Positions 18,010 to 26,593 of a stretch of DNA of 64,000 nucleotides are shown here, piece by piece. The DNA comes from Erythrobacter sp. YT30. GTDB taxonomy: Bacteria > Pseudomonadota > Alphaproteobacteria > Sphingomonadales > Sphingomonadaceae. Each line of letters begins with the position of its first letter. Position 1 is the first letter of the stretch. The stretch is from the NCBI RefSeq assembly GCF_001542875.1, contig NZ_LMAF01000002.1, positions 1,847,863 to 1,911,862 of the forward strand, written 5' to 3'. The notes beneath the pieces were generated by a model. The model was given only the letters and a program-made list of their open reading frames with translations, did not search any database and had not been told where the DNA came from. The position numbers were made by a program, and so were the translations under genes.

Positions 18010-19464
18010 TTAGCGTGAGCGTGCTGCGATCCGCACACCGCGATCCACTGCGCCTGCTGGCGGATTGGATGCAGCGTAGGCAAAGCAGCCGCGACCTGCT
18101 GCTTTCACAGTGCGGCACATGCTGCGTGCGCTCGACTGGCCGAAACCGGCAGCTGCAACGCGGAAGAAGGTTTTGCCTTTCACCTCGGCCTGCGTGATCA
18201 CAACATCGTGCGACTTGAGCTGAGGGAACTTGGCTGAAAGCACTTTCCAACCGCGCTCTGCCTCTACCTTGCTCGAATAGCTGCCGAGCTGAACGAGGTG
18301 CGTGTCCGCGCTTGGTGTGCTCAAGGCCATACGGCGCTGCGGTGCAGGTTTTGGCGCAGCAGCAACGCGCTTAGGCGCGGTGGTTGATTTTGTTGCCGGA
18401 AGTTTTTGCACAACAGGCTTTGAAACGAACCGACTGCCCGATGTGCCAGAAGGCGACGCTGTCACGCGTACTGGCTTCGGAGCTGGTTTGGCGGCTGGCT
18501 CAGGTGCAGCTTTCGGTTTCGATTGGCCAGTGGCGGCAAGGATGCCGGCAACAGTCGGATCGATGCTTTCGACCTTATCAGCTTTATCGGACGAAGCAGC
18601 AGGCGCAGGCTTGAATGCGGCCTTTTCAATGTCGTTTGGTTCGGCCGGTGCAGCAGCGAGTTCGACAGGCGCAGTCGCCGCAGCTTCTGCGATCATCTGT
18701 TCGCTGCTCGGGAAGTTCGACAGGGCAAGGTACTGTGGCATGCCAGCATCGCCAGTCGCCGAAACCTGCAGCAGGCTCGCAACGCGGGTCTGATACGCTT
18801 CAGGTCGCGCCATGACTGCCCAGCTTGAAAGACGGGCATCAAGTTCGTGCGCGGGCACATCTTCTGCCGCCATGACGCGGGCTGCGCGCCAATTGCCTGC
18901 CAGAGCGTAAGCATAGGCAAGGTTCTGGCGGACTTTGGCGCTGTTTTCACCAGCGCGAAGCGTGTTGACGAGAACGTGCGTGCCTTGTTCTGGCTTACCA
19001 GCGAGCGCTACGGCCAGACCATAATCTGCAGCGCCAATTACGTTCTGATTGGCTTCGAGCTGGGCAAGCGCTGATGCGTTGTCGCCCGTGGCCACTTTCG
19101 CAAGCGCATAGCTCAAGATGGTGCGAGGATCTTCATCGCCCAATTCCATCGCGTCGCCAAAGCTGGTTGCAGCCGATTGAAAACGACCCGCTTCAAGATA
19201 AGCTGCGCCAAGAAGCGCACGATAGCTCGCATTGCGCGGCTCCGCCAAGACGGCGGCTTCTGCATGCGTGATAGCTTTGGTTGCTTTACCCTTTTGGAGC
19301 GCGACCTGAGCCTTGCTGAAGGAGGCATCGGCGCGCGGTGCGCTTGACGTGCAACCGGTCAAAGCAATGCTGGCCAGCGCCGTTCCCATAATAAGGGCGA
19401 TGCGCGGCGATTTTGTGATGCCTTTGTTGAGACCTTCGGTGCTGCTGTTGTGGCTGCGTGTCAT
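18010..19464 (-). CDS. TPR- and SPOR-domain lipoprotein
   Basis: 484 residues with an AGGAAAAGA ribosome site. A lipobox ASIALTGC places the modified cysteine at about residue 38. Residues 45-200 form tetratricopeptide-like helical repeats (VALQKGKATKAITHAEAAVLAEPRN... pattern). A proline/alanine/lysine-rich linker follows, and the last 75 residues are a SPOR domain (THLVQLGSYSSKVEAERGW ... FRVAAAGFG). SPOR domains bind glycan strands stripped of stem peptides, typically at the division septum. It is expected in the periplasm anchored to the outer membrane. It lies downstream of the ParA gene on the same strand and has its own terminator. Confidence 0.9.
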   Translation of the reverse strand: MTRSHNSSTEGLNKGITKSPRIALIMGTALASIALTGCTSSAPRADASFSKAQVALQKGKATKAITHAEAAVLAEPRNASYRALLGAAYLEAGRFQSAATSFGDAMELGDEDPRTILSYALAKVATGDNASALAQLEANQNVIGAADYGLAVALAGKPEQGTHVLVNTLRAGENSAKVRQNLAYAYALAGNWRAARVMAAEDVPAHELDARLSSWAVMARPEAYQTRVASLLQVSATGDAGMPQYLALSNFPSSEQMIAEAAATAPVELAAAPAEPNDIEKAAFKPAPAASSDKADKVESIDPTVAGILAATGQSKPKAAPEPAAKPAPKPVRVTASPSGTSGSRFVSKPVVQKLPATKSTTAPKRVAAAPKPAPQRRMALSTPSADTHLVQLGSYSSKVEAERGWKVLSAKFPQLKSHDVVITQAEVKGKTFFRVAAAGFGQSSARSMCRTVKAAGRGCFAYAASNPPAGAVDRGVRIAARSR

Positions 19465-19540
19465 GGGTCTTTTCCTGTTTCAAATGGCCGGTTTTGTGGC
19501 CCGTTCAAAGGGTTGTCCGTTGGTATCTTCGGTGATTAAC

Positions 19541-20050
19541 TCAGTGGCGCTTCATGCGATCTGCAAGCGCATCAAGATCTTCGATTTCGGCTAGCATCCT
19601 ATCCAGTGCTTTGGTCACCAGTGCCTGTGCGCTGACGCCCTGCATGGTTGATGCGAGCCGCAATTTGATATGCCGATCCGTGTCGAGGCGAAGCGTAAAG
19701 GCGGCGCGCTTTGAGCTTTTGGACGCCTTTTTCTTCTTGCCCAATTTAGGCTTAGGTGCGGCAACGTCTGCCGCGACGTCCGGCAGTTCGAGCGCCTTGC
19801 GTGCATTGGCTTTTGCCGAAATCGGTACGATGTCAGCCGTGCTCTGCTGAACGCTTGCCTCGGCCTCGACAGGCGCATCGCCGCCCATATCGTTCCAGCC
19901 AAGATCATCCAGCGGATCGCCGTCAGCAGCGGTCGCTTTTGCGATCTCTTCGGGAAGGGCAGCGGCTTGTGGCCGCATGGCAGGCTTTGCACCGCCTTTG
20001 CGAGCGAGCAGACGCGGGCCAAGAGAGGCGAAACTGGCTTCTGTCATCAT
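19541..20050 (-). CDS. Ribbon-helix-helix-like partner of ParA
   Basis: 169 residues; GGAGG site just before the start (two successive ATG codons at 20050 and 20047). The first 100 residues look disordered with acidic stretches and a lysine-rich block (KKKASKSSKR). The C-terminal 55 residues (AAFTLRLDTDRHIKLRLAS, then helix TMQGVSAQALVTKALDRML) match the pattern of a ribbon-helix-helix DNA-binding domain: one beta strand and two helices. It follows parA with a 15-base gap. In ParA systems such small proteins serve as DNA-binding or ATPase-stimulating partners, so that is the likely role. Domain assignment is by eye. Confidence 0.75.
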   Translation of the reverse strand: MMTEASFASLGPRLLARKGGAKPAMRPQAAALPEEIAKATAADGDPLDDLGWNDMGGDAPVEAEASVQQSTADIVPISAKANARKALELPDVAADVAAPKPKLGKKKKASKSSKRAAFTLRLDTDRHIKLRLASTMQGVSAQALVTKALDRMLAEIEDLDALADRMKRH

Positions 20051-20065
20051 CCAGTCCTCCTCTTT

Positions 20066-20785
20066 TTAATTGGCAACCCGGCGACCAAACCCGCCAGTGG
20101 GGCGGCCTACGCCAGCACCGTTTGCGACCGGTGTCCCGGGCGCAGCAAACACTGTGCGGCGGAAGTTCTTTTCCAGCCGATCAGAGATGTATTTCCACAG
20201 AGCCGTCATTTCGGCTGCGCTGCGGCTTTCCGGATCGACTTCCATCACCGTGCGGCCATCAATCATTGAGGCTGCAAAGTCGGTGCGGTGGTGAAGAGTG
20301 ATCGGTGCGACCGTGCCATGCTGCGACAAGGCTACAGCGGCTTCGGAAGTGATCTTGGCTTTGGGTGTTGCCGCGTTGACGACAAAGACCAGCGGTTTGC
20401 CAGCGCGCTCGCACAGGTCAACCGTCGCACCAACAGCGCGCAGATCGTGCGGGCTGGGACGAGTGGGGACCACGATCAGTTCAGCAACGCTGATAACCGA
20501 TTGGATCGCCATGGTGATGGCAGGCGGCGTGTCGATGACAGCCAGTTTGAAACCCTGCTGGCGCAGAGCGGCCAGATCGTTCGCGAGGCGCGACACGGTG
20601 GTTTGTGCAAAAGCGGGATATTCCGCCTCGCGTTCATTCCACCAGTCGGCGAGCGAACCTTGAGGATCGATATCGATGAGAACGACCGGCCCAGCGCCAG
20701 CGCGCTGTGCCTGCACGGCGAGATGTCCGGAGAGCGTGGTTTTCCCCGATCCGCCTTTTTGCGATGCCAAAGCGAGTACGCGCAA
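20066..20785 (-). CDS. ParA/MinD-family ATPase
   Basis: 239 residues. Start codon is TTG at 20785, supported by AGGGGGA seven bases upstream. The deviant Walker A motif KGGSGKTT is at residues 10-17, with VLIDIDPQGSLADWW (switch I) and VIDTPPAI (Walker B) following. There is no ParB or parS nearby, so it is not the chromosome partition gene; its partner is the RHH-like protein downstream. Such orphan ParAs position cargo such as chemosensory arrays, secretion systems or division proteins. The SPOR proteins on both sides point to envelope or division functions. Confidence 0.9.
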   Translation of the reverse strand: MRVLALASQKGGSGKTTLSGHLAVQAQRAGAGPVVLIDIDPQGSLADWWNEREAEYPAFAQTTVSRLANDLAALRQQGFKLAVIDTPPAITMAIQSVISVAELIVVPTRPSPHDLRAVGATVDLCERAGKPLVFVVNAATPKAKITSEAAVALSQHGTVAPITLHHRTDFAASMIDGRTVMEVDPESRSAAEMTALWKYISDRLEKNFRRTVFAAPGTPVANGAGVGRPTGGFGRRVAN

Positions 20786-20889
20786 GGATTGGTCCCCCTG
20801 ATCTTAGACCTTGAATAAAACTTGATCGCCACGTCATTGCGGTGATGTGCCATTGAGATCGCAGACTACCCCTAATTTTGCGTTAACAG

Positions 20890-20913
20890 GGCGCCTTTGG
20901 AGAGGCGTCTTTT
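20890..20913 (+). terminator. Isolated terminator-like hairpin upstream of the Sel1/SPOR gene
   Basis: GGCGCCT (20890-20896), loop TTGGAG, AGGCGTC (20903-20909), then four T residues. It reads as a plus-strand terminator, but no plus-strand gene lies to its left (parA is divergent and begins at 20785). It could be the end of a short untranslated RNA or a leader structure. Confidence 0.4.
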
Positions 20914-20914
20914 G

Positions 20915-20943
20915 TTGCCAAGGCGCTGCAACGAAATGATAAT
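20915..20943 (+). promoter_or_regulatory. Candidate sigma-70 promoter of the Sel1/SPOR gene
   Basis: TTGCCA (20915-20920) and GATAAT (20938-20943) with an exact 17-base spacer, about 100 bases before the chosen start of the following gene. The fit to the -35/-10 consensus is good, and it lies just downstream of the isolated hairpin. Confidence 0.5.
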
Positions 20944-21048
20944 ACTTCGTTCACTATAAATTGGCGCAAGTTGACGCGCGTCCTGCGGCATACCTTTATT
21001 TGTGGTATGGGCGGCGTGCCGACGGAAAAGCAAAAGGGGCTCATCACC

Positions 21049-22164
21049 ATGGCAAAGCGCTTGGACATACGATCTATCAATCAGATGCGGAGCCAACGGC
21101 GTCTGCTGTCCGGCGTGGGCGCAATTGCTGCATTGTTAGTTGCTGCACCAGCTTTGGCCGATGTGAAAGCGGGCGTCGATGCTTGGAGCGCCGGAGACTA
21201 CACCCGCGCGGTTGCGGAATGGCGCGAACCCGCGGCGCAAGGTGATGTCGATGCCATGTTCAATTTGGCCCAGGCGTATCGGCTTGGCCGGGGTGTTCCG
21301 ACTGACATCGATAAGGCGCGCGATCTTTATCTTCAGGCTGCACAGCGGGGGCATATCAAGGCCGCCGATAATTATGGTCTGCTGCTATTCCAGCAGGGTG
21401 AGCAGGATAAGGCTATGCCGTTGATTGAAGCAGCGGCAGGACGCGGCGATCCGCGCGCGCAATACATTTTGGGTCTTGCGCATTTCAACGCGGACTATGC
21501 CGAAAAAGACTGGGTGCGCGCCTATGCCTTGATGACGCTTTCTCAATCGGCTGGCTTGCCGCAGGCGAATAAGGCGCTCGCGCAGATGGACCAGTACATT
21601 CCTGTCAAGGAACGCCAGGCGGCACAGTCGCTGGCTGTTTCTCTAAAAAGCGAAGCCGATCAGCGTTTGGCCACGCGATTGGCTGCAGTCGACCTTGGCG
21701 TGGTAGAGCCTGTTGATATGAGAACTCCAATCGTGGACCCTGCACCGCGTGCGCCGCATCGTACCGCATCTGCACCGCCGGCCTCGACACAGGCGTCGAC
21801 AGCGCCGCAAGGTCTTCCGCCTGCACCACAACCGGTTCCTCAATATCGCCTGCCGACCCCGCAACCCAATGAGCGCGCGCCTTATCGCGATGTCGCAGCA
21901 ACGCCTGCGCCTGGCGCGCTTGCAACCACTGCTACGGGGCCTTGGGGACTGCAATTGGGAGCCTTCGGCGTTTCAGCTAATGCGGACAAGCTCTGGTCGC
22001 GGCTTTCCAGCAACCCAGCGCTTGCAGGTACTCGCAAATCACTGGTGCCAAGTGGCCGGGTGACGCGCCTGCTTGCCGTTGGTTTTGAAAGCCAGAGCGC
22101 GGCACGACGCGCATGTGCGGCGCTGAAACGCCAAGGCCAGGATTGTCTCGTCAAGAAGACTTGA
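21049..22164 (+). CDS. Sel1-repeat and SPOR-domain secreted protein
   Basis: About 371 residues from ATG 21049 (GGGG site nine bases upstream). The frame continues to a TTG at 20971, but the shorter form leaves a normal signal peptide (RRLLSGVGAIAALLVAAPALA) near the N-terminus. Residues about 45-170 are Sel1/TPR-type helical repeats (GDVDAMFNLAQAYRLGRGV, GDPRAQYILGLAHFNAD). A proline-rich linker follows, then a C-terminal SPOR domain (GPWGLQLGAFGVSANADKLW ... AVGFES, split here). It is a periplasmic peptidoglycan-binding protein, likely at the septum. Divergent from parA, and similar in build to the SPOR lipoprotein at 18010. Confidence 0.88.
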   Translation: MAKRLDIRSINQMRSQRRLLSGVGAIAALLVAAPALADVKAGVDAWSAGDYTRAVAEWREPAAQGDVDAMFNLAQAYRLGRGVPTDIDKARDLYLQAAQRGHIKAADNYGLLLFQQGEQDKAMPLIEAAAGRGDPRAQYILGLAHFNADYAEKDWVRAYALMTLSQSAGLPQANKALAQMDQYIPVKERQAAQSLAVSLKSEADQRLATRLAAVDLGVVEPVDMRTPIVDPAPRAPHRTASAPPASTQASTAPQGLPPAPQPVPQYRLPTPQPNERAPYRDVAATPAPGALATTATGPWGLQLGAFGVSANADKLWSRLSSNPALAGTRKSLVPSGRVTRLLAVGFESQSAARRACAALKRQGQDCLVKKT

Positions 22165-22271
22165 GGCCGACCTGTTCCTTGCACTGAGCGAGCCCAGTCG
22201 GTTGCTCGGCGGGTTTGGGTTTCCTTGATCAGACCACATGCTAAACCCTGAGCGATGCAAGGGGGAACGGC

Positions 22272-23540
22272 ATGAGCGATACTATCAATCAGGAGAATGC
22301 TCCGCAGGCGCCGGTCACGTCGGCCAATCGCATCGGCACGCTCGATTTTATCCGCGGGATCGCGGTCATGGGTATTCTCGCGGCCAATATTATCGCTTTC
22401 GGACAGCCTTTCAGCGCGTATTTCTATCCTGAGGCATTCATGGTTGATCCAGCAGATCCAGGCGGCTGGCAGTGGATCGCACAGTTTGTGCTGATTGATG
22501 GCAAGATGCGCGGCCTGTTCACCTTGCTTTTTGGTGCAGGCATGTATCTCTTTATGGAGCGCGTATGGGAACGCGGCGGCTCGCGATCCTTGCAGATGTG
22601 GCGGCTATTCCTCCTCTTCTGCTTTGGTTGCTTGCATTTCTTCTTTATCTGGATGGGCGATATCCTCGCCATGTATGGCCTCATCGGCTTTATCGCAGTC
22701 GCTTGCCTGCGCTGGACCGCGAGAATGCAGCTGACAGTTGGTATTGTCGGTTATGTCTTTGGGGCGCTTTTCTACGCTGTCGTCTTCACCTTCTTTTACA
22801 TCGTCGCTGAAACGCCCGCTGGCGAGCAGGAAGTCTACCAAGAAATGCGTGTCGGGCTGATCGATGGCATCGACGAGTCGCTCGCCGATGACGCTGAGAC
22901 GGCTGAGCTCAAACAGTCCGGCGATTATGCGGGGCTCGTTGAAAAGCGGGTGATCGAAGAATGGATCATGATCCCCACCAATGCGATGCTTTTTGTCTTT
23001 GAAACGCTGCCGCTGATGCTGCTTGGAATGGCGCTCTACCGGTTTGGATTTTTTAGCGGTGAGTTCCCCCGAAATCGGATGATCGGCTGGGGCTGGGCGG
23101 GTCTGATACTTGGCGGACTTGCGCATTTCGGGATTGGGCTGGTTGTAAAGCAAAGCGGGTTTGGCTTTTACGCAGGCAATGCTGCTTTCCTTGCGTGGAG
23201 CATGCTGCCGCGGCTTGCGATGGTGCTGGGGCTTGCGGCTCTGCTGATTGTGTATTCACCGCAATGGACGGGATGGCTGGCAGAACGGGTACGCGCTGCA
23301 GGAAGGGCGGCCTTCACCAATTACCTTGGCACATCGATCGTGATGATGTTTGTCTTCCACGGCTGGGCGCTGGGGCTATTCGGAGAGCTCAACCGCCCGC
23401 AGCTTTACCTGGTAACCGCGCTCACCTGCATATTGATGCTTGCGTGGTCAAAGCCGTGGCTCGACCGCTATCGCTATGGTCCCCTCGAATGGTTGTGGCG
23501 GTGCCTGACTTATAGGAAGCTGTTTCCTCTTAAGCGTTGA
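22272..23540 (+). CDS. DUF418 family membrane protein (YeiB-like)
   Basis: 422 residues, GGGGAA ribosome site. The N-terminal RIGTLDFIRGIAVMGILAAN motif, about ten hydrophobic segments, and a C-terminal DUF418 region (RMIGWGWAGLILGGLAHFGIG onward; FTNYLGTSIVMMFVFHGW) identify the family. These are inner-membrane proteins related to acyltransferase/heparan-alpha-glucosaminide families; a biochemical function is not established. Monocistronic between the SPOR gene and bfd, with no visible regulation. Confidence 0.88.
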   Translation: MSDTINQENAPQAPVTSANRIGTLDFIRGIAVMGILAANIIAFGQPFSAYFYPEAFMVDPADPGGWQWIAQFVLIDGKMRGLFTLLFGAGMYLFMERVWERGGSRSLQMWRLFLLFCFGCLHFFFIWMGDILAMYGLIGFIAVACLRWTARMQLTVGIVGYVFGALFYAVVFTFFYIVAETPAGEQEVYQEMRVGLIDGIDESLADDAETAELKQSGDYAGLVEKRVIEEWIMIPTNAMLFVFETLPLMLLGMALYRFGFFSGEFPRNRMIGWGWAGLILGGLAHFGIGLVVKQSGFGFYAGNAAFLAWSMLPRLAMVLGLAALLIVYSPQWTGWLAERVRAAGRAAFTNYLGTSIVMMFVFHGWALGLFGELNRPQLYLVTALTCILMLAWSKPWLDRYRYGPLEWLWRCLTYRKLFPLKR

Positions 23541-23670
23541 GGTCTCCAGTGGAAACGGTCGTGCAGCGACCGCAAGGGCGACTGCCCGCCCGCAGCGACG
23601 CGATCTTTGATCGCATGAGCGAGGATATCGCGGCGCGGATGCGCTGCGTAGTAAAAGAAATCCTTGCAAC

Positions 23671-23685
23671 TGAGAATAATTCGCA
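23671..23685. promoter_or_regulatory. Fur-box-like site upstream of bfd
   Basis: TGAGAATAATTCGCA is a 7-1-7 inverted repeat with six of seven positions paired and resembles the TGATAATnATTATCA Fur consensus. It lies 43 bases before the bfd start. Iron repression of bfd is established in other bacteria, so a Fur or Fur-like site is expected here. Confidence 0.65.
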
Positions 23686-23728
23686 TAAATTGCTTTTGCA
23701 AACGCTTCGCAGGAGTGATTCTCAGTCA

Positions 23729-23920
23729 ATGTATATCTGTATCTGTAACGCAATCAGAGAAACGGATTTGCGCAACGCCGCGTCAGACAGCCTTGGTGAT
23801 GCAGTGGCGACCTATGCCAGCTTGGGCAAAAAACCCAATTGCGGACAATGCCTTGTGAAAGCGGGCCAGATCATCGACGAACACCGCGCCGCGACCTCTT
23901 GCAATCGAGTCGCAGTCTAA
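23729..23920 (+). CDS. bfd: Bacterioferritin-associated ferredoxin (2Fe-2S)
   Basis: 63 residues. The BFD fold is shown by four cysteines arranged CIC near the N-terminus and CGQC in KKPNCGQCLV, ligands of a 2Fe-2S cluster. A longer frame begins at 23537, but the ATG at 23729 gives the standard N-terminus MYICICNAI and is preceded by AGGAG. Family role: the reduced ferredoxin binds bacterioferritin and drives release of stored iron. It precedes bfr by 160 bases in the same direction and has a Fur-like site in front. Confidence 0.93.
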   Translation: MYICICNAIRETDLRNAASDSLGDAVATYASLGKKPNCGQCLVKAGQIIDEHRAATSCNRVAV

Positions 23921-23936
23921 GGGCGTGCACCGTTAC

Positions 23937-23951
23937 TGAGAACGGTTTTCA
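23937..23951. promoter_or_regulatory. Second Fur-box-like site, between bfd and bfr
   Basis: TGAGAACGGTTTTCA, again a 7-1-7 inverted repeat with one mismatch, starts 17 bases after the bfd stop and 129 bases before bfr. It shares TGAGAA with the site in front of bfd. It could regulate bfr separately from bfd. Confidence 0.5.
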
Positions 23952-23982
23952 AGTAGCTGAAAAATATAGGAAAATTTCGGGC

Positions 23983-24006
23983 CCACCCCTTGTGCGGAGG
24001 GGGTGG
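23983..24006 (+). other. GC-rich hairpin between bfd and bfr
   Basis: CCACCCC (23983-23989) pairs with GGGGTGG (24000-24006) across a ten-base loop. No T-run follows, so it is not a standard terminator; it may attenuate or stabilise transcript ends between the two genes. Confidence 0.4.
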
Positions 24007-24080
24007 ATGCGCATATTACGATGCGTAGACACTATCCGCGCACGCATTCGCGTGTGACATTTCATAAGGAAGCACACGCC

Positions 24081-24569
24081 ATGAAGGGCGATCAAAAAGT
24101 CATCGAATTTCTCAACAAGGCGCTCACGAACGAGCTGACCGCGATCAACCAGTATTGGCTCCATTACCGCGTGCTCGATGATTGGGGCGTGACCAAACTT
24201 GCTGCCTATGAGCGCAAGGAATCAATCGAGGAAATGGAGCATGCTGACAAGCTTGCTGCGCGTGTCCTGTTCCTCAACGGTCTGCCCAACTTCCAGGCGA
24301 TCCACAACCTGCGGGTTGGTGAAAGCGTCAAGGAAATCCTCGAAGCGGATATGAAGCTCGAGGAGGATGCGATCCCACTGCTGCGCGATGCGATCGAATA
24401 TTGCGAGAGCGTGCGCGATTACGTGAGCCGCGATCTGTTCGCCTACATCCTCGATAACGAAGAAGAACACGTCGATTTCCTGGAAACCCAGTTCGACCTG
24501 ATTGAGCGCATGGGACTGGAAAACTACGTGCAACTGCAAAGTCAGGCCGCAGGCGAGGGCGAGGGTTGA
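24081..24569 (+). CDS. bfr: Bacterioferritin
   Basis: 162 residues from ATG 24081, with AAGGAAG in front; an upstream in-frame extension to 24003 is not homologous to the family. The haem-ligand Met52 is in SIEEMEHAD, and ferroxidase ligands Glu18, Glu51 and His54 are all present, plus NEEEHVDFLE near residue 128. It forms the 24-subunit haem-containing shell that oxidises Fe(II) and stores it as mineral. Located with its release factor bfd. A strong terminator follows. Confidence 0.96.
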   Translation: MKGDQKVIEFLNKALTNELTAINQYWLHYRVLDDWGVTKLAAYERKESIEEMEHADKLAARVLFLNGLPNFQAIHNLRVGESVKEILEADMKLEEDAIPLLRDAIEYCESVRDYVSRDLFAYILDNEEEHVDFLETQFDLIERMGLENYVQLQSQAAGEGEG

Positions 24570-24600
24570 ACCAAGATAAGTGAGACATTTGCTCTCGAAT

Positions 24601-24637
24601 GGGGTGCTCGCTTTGATGCGAGTGCCCCTTTTCTTTT
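24601..24637 (+). terminator. Terminator of bfr
   Basis: Eleven-pair stem (24601-24611 with 24618-24628, two G-T pairs), six-base loop, then TTTTCTTTT. A textbook intrinsic terminator 31 bases after the bfr stop. Confidence 0.92.
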
Positions 24638-24647
24638 GAGAGGTCTA

Positions 24648-25115
24648 CTAGCCCTTGCGCGGTCCCTCAGCGGCCAACAAAGTCTCGCGCAGGAATTGCG
24701 ACAGAGCGAAGATCAAGAGCCCCATCGTCACCACCCATAACACTGCGACAAACGTGCCGATCCGCGCATCGATGTAGACTGATACGAACAACAGCGCGAT
24801 CACCACGCTGATAACGCACGCGGCTCCGGTCGAGTATTTTATCGCCCTCCTTGAAATCGATCGCCTTGCGCGCAGCCATGCAAGTTCGGCAGCTTTCATT
24901 GAGCTGTCTTCTTTTGGCTGGAATTCATCCAGTCTCTCAATGCGTCCAGCAATCCAGTTCAGCCGGGTGACCATCACGTTCATGATTGAGCCGATAGCAA
25001 CCAGCAGGAATGCGGGCGCGAGCGAGAGCTGCACCGCGCGTTGAACGTCAGGCGTGTTCGATGTGCGCTCGATGATTTCCGTCGCAATGCCTGCGGCTGA
25101 GAAAAGCTCGATCAC
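24648..25115 (-). CDS. DUF2721 family membrane protein
   Basis: 155 residues with about three hydrophobic segments (LAPAFLLVAIGSIMNVMV near 30-50; ACVISVVIALLFVSVYI and VAVLWVVTMGLLIFAL near the C-terminus) and a charged stretch between, matching the DUF2721 layout. Function unknown. Its ATG overlaps the der stop (ATGA at 25112-25115), so it is made together with Der, which may hint at a membrane link for ribosome or envelope stress; that is speculation. Confidence 0.82.
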   Translation of the reverse strand: MIELFSAAGIATEIIERTSNTPDVQRAVQLSLAPAFLLVAIGSIMNVMVTRLNWIAGRIERLDEFQPKEDSSMKAAELAWLRARRSISRRAIKYSTGAACVISVVIALLFVSVYIDARIGTFVAVLWVVTMGLLIFALSQFLRETLLAAEGPRKG

Positions 25116-26569
25116 GACTTCTTGTCCCCGCTCGAATAATTCCCACCTCCGCCGCGATTGGCGTTGTAGGGATTTTTGGGGCTTTTGAGCGTCACGCGAA
25201 CGGGCACCGCCTCAAATCCAAGCTTCGCACGGATGCCGTTCACCAGATATCGTTCATAGCTTTTGGGCAGGTCATCAAGCCGTGTACCGAACACCACAAA
25301 GCGCGGCGGGCGAGTGCCTGCCTGCGTGATATAGCGCAGCTTGATCCGGCGCCCTCCGGGTGCTGGGGGCGGATTGGCGGCGAGCGCATCGTCAAACCAG
25401 CGATTGAGCGCGGCAGTCGGCACCCGCTTTGACCAGCTTTCGCGAATGGTGAAAGCAGCGCCCAGCATCGTGTCGAGCCCCTTGCCGGTTTTCGCGCTTA
25501 CCGCGAACAGGGGAACGCCGCGCACTTGTGCAAGTCCATCATCAAGCGCTGCCCGGATGCCGTTAAATAAGCCGCTCGCATCCTCAGCGACGTCCCATTT
25601 GTTGATCGCAACCATCAAGGCGCGGCCCTCTTCAAGGACCATGCTGGCGATCTTCAAGTCCTGGTGCTCCAGCCCTTGCGTCGCATCGAGCAGCAGCACG
25701 ACGACTTCGGCAAAATCGACCGCACGCCGCGCATCGGCAACCGAGAGTTTCTCAAGCTTTTCGGTGACATTGCGCTTTTTGCGCATGCCCGCAGTGTCGA
25801 TCAGCCGGATATCGCGGGTTTCGCCAGACTTGGGATCTTCCCATTGCCAGTCGATAGCGATCGAATCGCGCGTGATCCCTGCCTCGGGGCCCGTGAGTAG
25901 GCGATCTTCGCCAAGCAAGCGGTTAATCAGCGTTGATTTGCCAGCATTGGGCCGCCCGACAATCGCGAGCTTTAACGGGCCAAGCGGCGCGTCCTCATCG
26001 TCTTCCTCGTCCGCCGGCGCCGATGCGGCGGCTTCGAATGCTTCGGCCTGTTCACCAATTACAGGCCACAATGCGCCGAAAAGATCGGCGACCCCTTCGC
26101 CATGTTCAGCCGATAAAGGCACCGGATCGCCCAAACCCAGCGAATAGGATTCAAGAACACCCGATTCGCCCGCTTTCCCCTCAGCCTTGTTGGCGACCAG
26201 CACGATCGGCACGTCATATTCGCGCAGATAGCGCGCGATTTCGTTGTCGAGCGGGGTCAGCCCAGCGCGTGCATCAACGACAAACATCGCGGCATCTGCA
26301 CCCTCAAGGCTGGCCTCTGTCTGCTTGCGCATGCGACCAGGAAGGGTGAGGTCATCTTCATCCTCCCACCCTGCTGTGTCGACTACAGTGAACTGCAATC
26401 CCGCAATCTCTGCATCCCCCATCCGCCGGTCCCGCGTCACTCCCGGCTGATCATCAACCAGCGCGAGCTTTTTGCCGACGAGCCTGTTGAACAGGGTCGA
26501 TTTGCCCACATTGGGACGCCCGATAATGACAACTTCGGGCTTGGTCAGGGGAAGGGGAGAGGTGCTCAT
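25112..26569 (-). CDS. der: Ribosome-associated GTPase Der (EngA)
   Basis: 485 residues with the diagnostic tandem GTPase domains. The first P-loop GRPNVGKS is at residues 17-24, the second GRPNAGKS near 205; each is followed by DTAGWE/DTAGMRKK and NKAE/NKWD motifs. The C-terminal KH-like domain contains IKLRYITQAGTRPPRFVVF. Der is essential for 50S subunit assembly. An acidic insert between the domains (ADEEDDEDAPLG) is usual. A conserved glycine-rich tail ends the protein. Confidence 0.98.
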   Translation of the reverse strand: MSTSPLPLTKPEVVIIGRPNVGKSTLFNRLVGKKLALVDDQPGVTRDRRMGDAEIAGLQFTVVDTAGWEDEDDLTLPGRMRKQTEASLEGADAAMFVVDARAGLTPLDNEIARYLREYDVPIVLVANKAEGKAGESGVLESYSLGLGDPVPLSAEHGEGVADLFGALWPVIGEQAEAFEAAASAPADEEDDEDAPLGPLKLAIVGRPNAGKSTLINRLLGEDRLLTGPEAGITRDSIAIDWQWEDPKSGETRDIRLIDTAGMRKKRNVTEKLEKLSVADARRAVDFAEVVVLLLDATQGLEHQDLKIASMVLEEGRALMVAINKWDVAEDASGLFNGIRAALDDGLAQVRGVPLFAVSAKTGKGLDTMLGAAFTIRESWSKRVPTAALNRWFDDALAANPPPAPGGRRIKLRYITQAGTRPPRFVVFGTRLDDLPKSYERYLVNGIRAKLGFEAVPVRVTLKSPKNPYNANRGGGGNYSSGDKKS

Positions 26570-26593
26570 GGAAAAGACGCTTGGCGGCGCGAT

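Noticed and set aside
25341..26147. 268-codon open frame on the plus strand
   Set aside because: It is the antisense of der; serine/arginine-rich composition and no start signals. Der is certain.
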